Assembly (NCBI RefSeq): GCF_021502675.1 | Contig: NZ_JAKFHA010000001.1 | Coordinates: forward strand, 245,378 to 298,949 | DNA length: 53,572 nt | Origin: Yinghuangia soli | GTDB taxonomy: Bacteria > Actinomycetota > Actinomycetes > Streptomycetales > Streptomycetaceae | Direction of reading: 5' to 3' | Shown here: positions 27,775 to 33,651 of the stretch, piece by piece | How the letters are laid out: each line of letters starts with the position of its first letter | Numbering within the stretch: position 1 is the first letter of the stretch | Position numbers and translations under genes: made by a program | Notes under the pieces: generated by a model | Seen by the model: the letters and a program-made list of their open reading frames with translations, nothing else | Database searches by the model: none | Told to the model about the DNA's origin: nothing

Positions 27775-28284
27775 TCACGCGGTGGGACCGGGTGCGGAGG
27801 ACCGCTTGGCGGTGTCCCGCTGGGAGATGGCCACTGCCACCTCGTCGATCGCAGTGCGCAGAGAGGCACCGTATGCGTCCTGAGGGAGGCTGGGGGCGTG
27901 CTCTTGGGCTGCGTTGATGTGCTCGCCGGCCGCGTCGAAGGACCCGAGGCGGCGGTAGTTGTCGGCCAGGTTGAGATGGAGCGAGGGGTAGAACCCGGCG
28001 ATGTGGAGGCCGGCATGGTGTTCCTGGACGCGCTGGTCGGTCACCGCGTCGGCAGCGTCCAGGGCCCGGACGTCCCAGGCGAGGGCCTGGGCGGGATCTT
28101 CGTAGAGGTCCGCCAGGTAGTGGGCGAGTGAGCACCGGTGCAGCGGGTCGCCGGTGACGCCGATCTCCGACCACAGGTTCAGGAGCCTGTGGCGGGCGGA
28201 AAGGATGTCGCCCGTTCGGCCTTCGGTGACGGCTTGACCGATGGCTTCCATGGTCGGATCGGGGCCGGCGGGTGCGGTGGGCAT
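27775..28284 (-). CDS. TPR-like helical protein
   Basis: A 169-aa all-helical protein. The stretches HRCSLAHYLADLYEDPAQALAWDVRALDAAD and LHLNLADNYRRLGSFDAAGEHINAAQEHA are recognisable tetratricopeptide-type pairs. There is no signal peptide or membrane segment. ATG 28284 follows GAGGAA by 6 nt. It lies 22 bp downstream of the MerR-clamp fusion gene and must share its transcript, so it may be the target or a partner of that regulator. Specific function is unknown. Confidence 0.75.
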   Translation of the reverse strand: MPTAPAGPDPTMEAIGQAVTEGRTGDILSARHRLLNLWSEIGVTGDPLHRCSLAHYLADLYEDPAQALAWDVRALDAADAVTDQRVQEHHAGLHIAGFYPSLHLNLADNYRRLGSFDAAGEHINAAQEHAPSLPQDAYGASLRTAIDEVAVAISQRDTAKRSSAPGPTA

Positions 28285-28306
28285 GACGTGTTCCTCGTCG
28301 TCGTTC

Positions 28307-29380
28307 TCAGGCTGAGGGGTCGAACTTGATGGGCATGGCCAGGGTGGTGAGATCGCCGCGGTCGGCGGAGCGGATCGTGACGGGCAGGTGGTATCCCCTG
28401 AGATCGAGCAGCACGTCGGGGCCGATCGCCGTGCTCACGGCGGGATAGATCGTGGTCATGTCGAACCCGATCCGGAGGTTCGCGCCCGTCACGGTGGCGG
28501 AAAGCGGGATTCCGGGGTGTTCGTCGTTCGGGGGCCGGATGCTCACACGGTGATCGGTGATGTGCAGTGCGACGTGTTCGCCGGGGTGTTCTTCCAGGGC
28601 CCGCAGCAGCAAGTCCTTCGAGATCGTCACGCGCGTAGTGACCTCGCCCAGGGACTCGAGCATCAAACGGTGGTCGGGGAACTCCTCGGGCAGCGTGCGG
28701 CAGTGCCGGTCCTCCCGCTCGGGCATGCGCAGCCAGATCCCGTGCGGCACCACTTCGATGCGGACCAGCGCACTGCGCCGGACATCGGCGATCGCAGCCC
28801 GGAGGTCGTCGCCGTCGACCGTGCCGGCCCAGGTCTGCTCCATCGGCCGCGCCGGCACCAGGGTCCGAGTGGAGAGCCGGTACCGGTCCGTCGCCGTCAG
28901 GGCGATTGCCTCGCCACTCGCCTCGATGCGCAAGCCGGCGAGCACCGCCATCCCCGGCTCGTGCGCGGTCGCGGTCAGAACCTGCTCGACCGCATCCGCC
29001 AGCACGGGACCCTTCAGCGTGGCGATCAGCAGACCGGGCACGTTGCCGCCGAGCGCGGACTTGATGATCGCAGCCTTCTGCCGTGCCGCCGCCGCATCCC
29101 CGCCGATCTTGGCGACATGCTCGTCGACCAGCCGCGCCGCCTCCTCGGCCTCGGCGCCGAGGACCGCCTCGACCGCAGTCAGCGGCATGGCGATCTCGCG
29201 GAGCCGACGCAGTGCGGTCGCCCGCACCAGCTGATCGGCGTCGTAGTAGCGGTAGCCCGTGACCGGGTCTACTTCGGCAGGAGGCAGTAGCCCGGAGTCG
29301 GCGTAGAAACGCAACGCGCTGGAGGTCAGACCACTGCGCTGGGCGAAGACGCCGATCGGCATCAGTTCGGAACTTGGCAC
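28307..29380 (-). CDS. MerR regulator fused to DnaN-like sliding-clamp domains
   Basis: A 357-aa protein. Residues 7-75 are a MerR DNA-binding domain (PIGVFAQRSGLTSSALRFYA then VTGYRYYD) followed by a short helical linker. The rest resembles DNA polymerase III beta clamp domains II and III: VLADAVEQVLTATAHEPGMAVLAGLRI then ALTATDRYRLSTRTL (clamp ATDRYRLA motif), EEFPDHRLMLES then TRVTISKDLLLRALEE, GANLRIGFDMTTIYPAV (clamp IGFN-YL motif), and a C-terminal LTTLAMPIKF like the clamp MPV end. Domain I of a clamp is missing. The start is GTG 29380, placed as leaderless because the promoter (TTGACC, 19-bp spacer, AATGAT) ends 6 nt before it. The TPR gene follows. Confidence 0.8.
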   Translation of the reverse strand: MPSSELMPIGVFAQRSGLTSSALRFYADSGLLPPAEVDPVTGYRYYDADQLVRATALRRLREIAMPLTAVEAVLGAEAEEAARLVDEHVAKIGGDAAAARQKAAIIKSALGGNVPGLLIATLKGPVLADAVEQVLTATAHEPGMAVLAGLRIEASGEAIALTATDRYRLSTRTLVPARPMEQTWAGTVDGDDLRAAIADVRRSALVRIEVVPHGIWLRMPEREDRHCRTLPEEFPDHRLMLESLGEVTTRVTISKDLLLRALEEHPGEHVALHITDHRVSIRPPNDEHPGIPLSATVTGANLRIGFDMTTIYPAVSTAIGPDVLLDLRGYHLPVTIRSADRGDLTTLAMPIKFDPSA

Positions 29381-29386
29381 CTCGCC

Positions 29387-29417
29387 ATCATTGAGCTTCA
29401 AGCAACTCGAAGGTCAA
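29387..29417 (-). promoter_or_regulatory. MerR-type promoter and operator
   Basis: On the minus strand, -35 TTGACC (29417-29412) and -10 AATGAT (29392-29387) are separated by a 19-bp spacer, the long spacing characteristic of MerR-activated promoters. The spacer carries a near-perfect dyad CTTCGAG-TTG-CTTGAAG. Autoregulation of the MerR-clamp operon is implied. Confidence 0.65.
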
Positions 29418-29493
29418 CATCGACGTGGGCATCACCAACGTCATGGCCGGCAATAACTAGTGCTCGTCGTGGTCCGCCGTACCGAGGCGGCGG

Positions 29494-29994
29494 TCAGGGG
29501 CCGTAGTGGGTGGTGGAGCCGTCGATGTCGCCGCCGGCGGCGATGGAGCCGCGGTCGGCGCGGATTCCCGGGCCGCCGGGTTGGGACGTGGGGGCGGCCG
29601 GGTCCGGGGCGGTGCTGCTTGCGGGGTCCGTGCCGCTATCCGTTGCGGAGTAGCGGGTCTGCGCGTTGCGGATGGTGCCGCCTGCGGCGATCGAGCCGCG
29701 GTCGGCGGAGACGTACGGAGCACCAGGGGGCACGAACGACTGCACCGCCGGGGTCGATACCGGCGTCGTCGCCGCGGTCAGCGCGTGGTTGCCTCCACCG
29801 GTGCTCGCTGCTGCACGGCTTACCTGCCACAGGCTGATACCCAGCGAAGCCACACCCGCGAGCGAACCGACGATGGCCCACGCCTGGCCGGCCCCCTCCG
29901 GATGGCCGACCGTCAGCCACACCACCGCCACGCCGAACGCCACCGCTCCGGCGCCCGCCAGTCCCCACCAAAGTGCCTTCGCCCGCCCGCTCAT
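29494..29994 (-). CDS. membrane protein with RGSIAAGG repeats
   Basis: A 166-aa protein with two N-terminal TM segments (WWGLAGAGAVAFGVAVVWLTV and WAIVGSLAGVASLGISLW), then a Thr/Ala/Ser/Pro-rich extracellular or cytosolic tail containing two copies of the motif ADRGSIAAGGxI (about residues 96-107 and 146-157). Such short RGSIAAGG repeats are seen in actinomycete proteins near conflict or stress genes and may form a beta-helical interaction surface. That association is general knowledge and is not proven here. ATG 29994 is the start; a stretch of 39 bp separates it from the YdeI gene, which shares its strand. Confidence 0.7.
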   Translation of the reverse strand: MSGRAKALWWGLAGAGAVAFGVAVVWLTVGHPEGAGQAWAIVGSLAGVASLGISLWQVSRAAASTGGGNHALTAATTPVSTPAVQSFVPPGAPYVSADRGSIAAGGTIRNAQTRYSATDSGTDPASSTAPDPAAPTSQPGGPGIRADRGSIAAGGDIDGSTTHYGP

Positions 29995-30033
29995 GGCTCC
30001 ATGGTCGGGTACGAAGCATGATCAAGTCTGCAC

Positions 30034-30630
30034 TCAGGCGGGGTGGTTGGCGCGGATGTTGCGGGACGCAAGTTCGGCGGTGCGGACGACCCGGCGTTCC
30101 CTCGTCTCGGGGCGCTTTGCGGTGGCGATCCACTGCAGGATCAGGCGCCGGGACGACGGCGGAAAGGCGGCGAAGTTGCGCTGTGCGGCCTCGTCGCGGC
30201 CGAGTGCGGCGCGCAGGTCGTCTGGGACGGTGAAGGCGTCCGCTTCAGGGACCGGCTCCCACGTGCCCTTGGCCTTGGCAAGGTCGATGAGGTCTTGGCC
30301 GGCCGGTGTCATGAGGCCCGCAGCGGTCATCCGGGCGACCCGTTCACGGTTGACGCTGCTCCACGTGCTGCGCGGGTTCCTCGGCGAGAAGCGCAGGCGC
30401 GAGCTGTGCGCGTCGTGCTTGCGGGCGAGGCTGTCGATCCAGCCGTAGCAGAGCGCGTGTTCGATCGCGATGCCGTACGTCAGTCCGGGCACGCCGCTGT
30501 CCTTGTGCGGGATGCGCAGCCAGACCTCCTTCTCCGTACGGCTGTTCGCGGCGAGCCAGGCGCGCCACTCGTCGGGGTCGGCGGCGTGGCAGACCTCTGG
30601 TGCCGGCTGCAGGTCGGGCATGCTGCTCAC
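30034..30630 (-). CDS. YdeI/OmpD-associated family protein
   Basis: A 198-aa member of the YdeI family. The N-terminal region has DPDEWRAWLAANSRTEKEVWLRIPHKDSG and YGIAIEHALCYGWIDS, and the C terminus has the typical FAAFPPSSRRLILQWIATAKRPETRERRV. Family proteins have been linked to bacteriocin or antimicrobial-peptide tolerance. The mechanism is unclear. GTG 30630 overlaps the stop of the upstream glyoxalase gene (GTGA), so translation is coupled; GAGGA lies 6 nt upstream. Confidence 0.88.
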   Translation of the reverse strand: MSSMPDLQPAPEVCHAADPDEWRAWLAANSRTEKEVWLRIPHKDSGVPGLTYGIAIEHALCYGWIDSLARKHDAHSSRLRFSPRNPRSTWSSVNRERVARMTAAGLMTPAGQDLIDLAKAKGTWEPVPEADAFTVPDDLRAALGRDEAAQRNFAAFPPSSRRLILQWIATAKRPETRERRVVRTAELASRNIRANHPA

Positions 30631-31049
30631 CGCCCTTCCTCGGTACGTGCGCCGAGCACGTCCAGGTAGTGCTGGTTGTACATGACCCCGAGGATGTTCC
30701 CGAACGGGTCGACCACGGATGCGGTCACGAACCCCGGCCCGCGTTCGACCACCGGCTCGTGGACCATGGCCCCAAGTCCGAGCAGCCGTTCGAAGGCCGC
30801 TTGGACGTCGTCCACGTGCCAGTACGCGACCGCCCCGCCGACCTGCCGGCCGTGGCCTTCCGGGGCGAAGCGCGCGTCGATGATGCCCAGCTCGTGCTGG
30901 TAGTCGCCGATCCGGAACTCGACGTACGCGGGCGGCCCTTCGACCGGCCGGACGAAGTACGCGTCGACGCCCAGCAGCTTGGCGTACCAGGCGCGGGCCG
31001 CGCCGAGGTCGTCGGCGAAGAGGTTGACGGTGGTGAGTCCGCGCAGCAT
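30627..31049 (-). CDS. VOC (glyoxalase/bleomycin resistance) family protein
   Basis: A 140-aa single-VOC protein beginning MLRGLTTVNLFADDLGAARAWYAKLLGVDAYF with the beta-alpha-beta-beta-beta pattern, YHV-type strand VAYWHVDDVQAAF, and the metal-facing region SVVDPFGNILGVMYNQHY. Substrate unknown. ATG 31049 follows GGAAGGG. It is divergent from the WYL regulator at 31182, and a palindrome at 31115-31139 lies between them. It is coupled to the YdeI gene. Confidence 0.9.
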   Translation of the reverse strand: MLRGLTTVNLFADDLGAARAWYAKLLGVDAYFVRPVEGPPAYVEFRIGDYQHELGIIDARFAPEGHGRQVGGAVAYWHVDDVQAAFERLLGLGAMVHEPVVERGPGFVTASVVDPFGNILGVMYNQHYLDVLGARTEEGR

Positions 31050-31114
31050 GGCCGATCCCTTCCGAGTCCGTGCTCCGACCCCTGCGGTCGGTGACAACTT
31101 CGATGCTGCCACCT

Positions 31115-31139
31115 AAAGTGCTCACCATCTGAGCACTTT
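31115..31139. promoter_or_regulatory. palindromic operator between VOC and WYL genes
   Basis: A perfect 10-bp inverted repeat (AAAGTGCTCA and TGAGCACTTT) with a 5-nt centre lies 66 bp upstream of the VOC start and 43 bp upstream of the regulator start. It is relatively AT-rich in its outer part. It is the probable binding site of the WYL regulator. Confidence 0.72.
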
Positions 31140-31181
31140 GATGAGCGGGTTGATCGGCATTTCGCGGAGGAGGTGCAGGCC

Positions 31182-32129
31182 GTGCGCGCGGACCGGCTGG
31201 TCGCCACGCTGCTGCTCATGCAGGCCCGCGGCCGGGTGACCGCGGCCGAGCTGGCCGAGGAACTGGAGGTGTCGGTGGCCACCGCGCGCCGGGACCTGGA
31301 GGCCCTGTCATCGGCCGGCGTACCGGTGTATCCGCAGCCGGGCCGCGGCGGCGGGTGGTCGCTGGTCGGCGGCGCGCGTACCGACCTGAGCGGTTTGTCG
31401 GCGACCGAAGCGCAGGCGCTGTTCCTGCTGGTCGGACCGGCGGCGGCGGTGTCCGGCGAGGCGAAGGCGGCGCTGCGCAAGCTGGTCCGCGCGCTGCCCG
31501 AGCCGTTCCGGGCCGAGGCCGCGGCGGCCGCCGACGCGACGATGACCGACCCCACCGGGTGGGGCGACCGCGACCGCCCGCGGCCCGGAATCGTGGACTT
31601 GCTGCAAGCTGCCGTCATCCGGCGCGAGCGGGTACGGCTGGCGTACACCGACGGCCGCCGGGAGCGCAGCGAGCGGGTCGTCGACCCGTGGGGCCTGGTC
31701 GACAAGGACGACACCTGGTACCTGATCGCGGGTACGGAGCGGGGGCAGCGGACGTTCCGCGTCGACCGCATCACCGAGGCCGCGGCGACCGGTGAACAAG
31801 CGGAGCGGCCGGACGACTTCGCGCTGGCGGCGGCCTGGCAGGGGGTCGTCGACGAAGTCGAGCAGCGGCGCTCCCGCACCTGGGCGACGCTTCGGGTGGA
31901 GGCGCGGTACGTCGCGATCCTGCGCGACCAGTTCGGGCGGCATTGCGAGGTCGAGGACGATTCGGAGAGCGCGGGCCGGGTCCAGGTCCGGGTCGGCGCC
32001 CCCACACCGCTGGACATCGCCCGGAACCTGGCCGGCTGGGGCGCCTTGGTCGAGGTCGTCGAACCGGCCGCGGTCCGCGATGAACTGGCGCGTATCGGTC
32101 GGGAGTTGACGGCAGCGTACGACGGCTGA
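31182..32129 (+). CDS. HTH-WYL transcriptional regulator
   Basis: A 315-aa regulator. The N-terminal DeoR/HTH_11 winged helix (VRADRLVATLLLMQARGRVTAAELAEELEVSVATARRDLEALSSAGVPV) precedes a WYL domain (VRLAYTDGRRERSERVVDPWGLVDKDDTWYLIAG, with the WYL-like WYL triad) and a C-terminal extension. GTG 31182 was chosen because GGAGGAG (31166-31172) precedes it by 9 nt; GTG 31173 overlaps that motif. It probably represses the divergent VOC-YdeI operon through the palindrome at 31115-31139, with the WYL domain sensing a ligand or nucleic acid. Confidence 0.9.
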   Translation: MRADRLVATLLLMQARGRVTAAELAEELEVSVATARRDLEALSSAGVPVYPQPGRGGGWSLVGGARTDLSGLSATEAQALFLLVGPAAAVSGEAKAALRKLVRALPEPFRAEAAAAADATMTDPTGWGDRDRPRPGIVDLLQAAVIRRERVRLAYTDGRRERSERVVDPWGLVDKDDTWYLIAGTERGQRTFRVDRITEAAATGEQAERPDDFALAAAWQGVVDEVEQRRSRTWATLRVEARYVAILRDQFGRHCEVEDDSESAGRVQVRVGAPTPLDIARNLAGWGALVEVVEPAAVRDELARIGRELTAAYDG

Positions 32130-32140
32130 CGCAAGCGCAG

Positions 32141-32173
32141 GACGGTCGGACGGGAGATCCCCGCCCGACCGTC
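32141..32173. terminator. terminator between convergent WYL and reductase genes
   Basis: GACGGTCGG(A)CGGG pairs with CCCG(C)CCGACCGTC around a 5-nt loop; the stem is interrupted by one A-C mismatch. It lies 11 bp after the WYL stop. The adjacent part to 32253 is a decayed CTCACG-rich repeat. Confidence 0.75.
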
Positions 32174-32253
32174 ACTCACGTCTGCCGCTCACGTGTGCCG
32201 CTCACGCCTGGCACTCGAGCCCGTCGCTCGCGCCCGTCGCCGGCACCCGTCGT

Positions 32254-33144
32254 TCACGCCGGACCGGGCTTGGCGAACTCCTCGATGAGCACCGGGTACT
32301 GCTCCCCGCCATGCCCCGCCGCGATCGCCCGGTCGGCCATCGCCTTGAACAGCTTGGGCAGTTCGGCGTTGACGCCGAGTGCCTCGCTCTCCTCGATCAG
32401 GTGGTCCATCGCCCGTACGTCGGTCTCCAGCGCGGACACCTCGGCCGGGAATTCCCCGCGGTCGATCTGCTCCGCGTACCCGGGCAGCCACTCGGCCACG
32501 CCCGCGGCCATCAGGCGGGCGAACCCCGCGTACGTCACGGCGTCGACACCGGCCGTCCGGAGCATGGCCGTGCCCTGGAGCCACGCGTTCAGGACGCTCC
32601 ACATCATGGCCAGCCCGGCCACGTCGTACAGCGAGGCCAGCCCCGGGTCCTCGCCCAGGTAGGACGCAGTGCCGAGGGCCGCGAGCGTGGCCTCGTGCGC
32701 GGCGAAGTCGGCCTGCGGTCCGCTGTGCAGGATGACCGCTTCCGCGGTGCCGATGCTCGGCGGGACGGCCATGATCGCGCCGTCCAGGTAGCGGACGCCG
32801 CGCTGCTCGGCCCACCGGGCGGCCTCGCGGGCCTGGGCGGAGTCGCCCGAGGTGAGGTTGAGCAGGGTCGTACCGCTCAGGTCGAGGGCGTCGTCGGCGA
32901 GGAGGCCGTTGACGGCCGAGTAGTCGGTGAGGCAGATGATGGTGAGCGGGCTCGCCTTGACGGCGTCGGCGACGCTCGGCGCGAGCCGGGCGCCGTCGGC
33001 CACCAGGCCCTCGGCTTTGGCGGCGGTGCGGTTCCACACCGTGGTCGGGTGGCCGGCCGCCAGGAACGCGGCGGCGAGGGATCGGCCCATCAGGCCCAGG
33101 CCGATGACGGTCACGGGAGTACTGGTCTTGCCGTTGTTGTTCAT
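32254..33144 (-). CDS. NAD(P)-dependent imine-reductase/6-PGDH-like oxidoreductase
   Basis: A 296-aa protein with a Rossmann NAD(P) site PVTVIGLGLMGRSLAAAFLAAGHPTTVWNRT (GxGxxG then R for NADPH), a 6-phosphogluconate-dehydrogenase-like linker helix and an all-helical C-terminal dimer domain (DVAGLAMMWSVLNAWLQGTAML, AGVAEWLPGYAEQI). The lack of the catalytic Lys pattern of 3-hydroxyisobutyrate dehydrogenases and the Asp/Tyr-containing C domain favour the imine reductase branch. The start is ATG 33144, leaderless. The previous in-frame starts lie in the MerR-type promoter. It is divergent from a MerR gene, a common pairing. Confidence 0.82.
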   Translation of the reverse strand: MNNNGKTSTPVTVIGLGLMGRSLAAAFLAAGHPTTVWNRTAAKAEGLVADGARLAPSVADAVKASPLTIICLTDYSAVNGLLADDALDLSGTTLLNLTSGDSAQAREAARWAEQRGVRYLDGAIMAVPPSIGTAEAVILHSGPQADFAAHEATLAALGTASYLGEDPGLASLYDVAGLAMMWSVLNAWLQGTAMLRTAGVDAVTYAGFARLMAAGVAEWLPGYAEQIDRGEFPAEVSALETDVRAMDHLIEESEALGVNAELPKLFKAMADRAIAAGHGGEQYPVLIEEFAKPGPA

Positions 33145-33150
33145 ACGAGC

Positions 33151-33182
33151 ATCGTCAACGTTCATATCGGTATGAAGGTCAA
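33151..33182 (-). promoter_or_regulatory. MerR-type promoter of the reductase gene
   Basis: Read on the minus strand: -35 TTGACC (33182-33177), 20-bp spacer, -10 GACGAT (33156-33151), then 6 nt to the ATG at 33144. The spacer contains the dyad TTCATA-CCGA-TATGAA. This matches a MerR-family operator in an overlong spacer and predicts a leaderless transcript. Confidence 0.65.
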
Positions 33183-33193
33183 GCGAGGTTCGC

Positions 33194-33628
33194 ATGCGGA
33201 TCGGTGAGCTGAGTCGGCGTACGGGCGTGCATGCCCACCAGTTGCGCTACTACGAGGCCCAGGGGCTGCTGGAGGCGGACCGCCGCGGCAACGGCTATCG
33301 CGACTACGACGACGATGCGGTGCTGCGGGTGAAGCAGATCCGGCACCTGCTGGGCGCGGGGCTGTCGTCCGAGGACATCGCGTACCTGCTGCCTTGTGCC
33401 ACGGGCGAGGTGCCCGAGCTGGTCGGATGCCCCGAACTCTTGGCCGCGATGCGCACGCGCCTGCAGCGCCTGGAGGACCAGATGGCCCGGCTCGCCCAGT
33501 CCCGCGGTGCGCTGATGGACTACATCGCCGAGGCAGAGCGGATCGGCGGGGACGCATACCCGCCCTTCGACGGCACCGAGGAAGCCGCGCCCGGTATCGA
33601 GCGAGTCCCGGTCGCGGCGCGCGCCTGA
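33194..33628 (+). CDS. MerR family transcriptional regulator
   Basis: A 144-aa MerR protein. The HTH reads MRIGELSRRTGVHAHQLRYYEAQGLLEADRR then GYRDYDDDAVLRVKQI, followed by a dimerisation helix (LLAAMRTRLQRLEDQMARLAQSR) and a short C-terminal tail. There is a single cysteine pair (LLPCAT and GCPELL) but no classic metal site, so the signal is unknown. ATG 33194 follows GAGG. It is divergent from the imine-reductase-like gene and should activate it through the dyad at about 33161-33176. It converges with the ceramidase gene. Confidence 0.9.
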   Translation: MRIGELSRRTGVHAHQLRYYEAQGLLEADRRGNGYRDYDDDAVLRVKQIRHLLGAGLSSEDIAYLLPCATGEVPELVGCPELLAAMRTRLQRLEDQMARLAQSRGALMDYIAEAERIGGDAYPPFDGTEEAAPGIERVPVAARA

Positions 33629-33630
33629 CC

Positions 33631-33646
33631 ACGTTCTCGGGAACGT
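33631..33646. terminator. short hairpin between convergent genes
   Basis: ACGTTC-TCGG-GAACGT is a 6-bp hairpin in the 23-bp gap between merR and the ceramidase gene. It is weak and may act as a shared terminator. Confidence 0.4.
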
Positions 33647-33651
33647 ACGCG

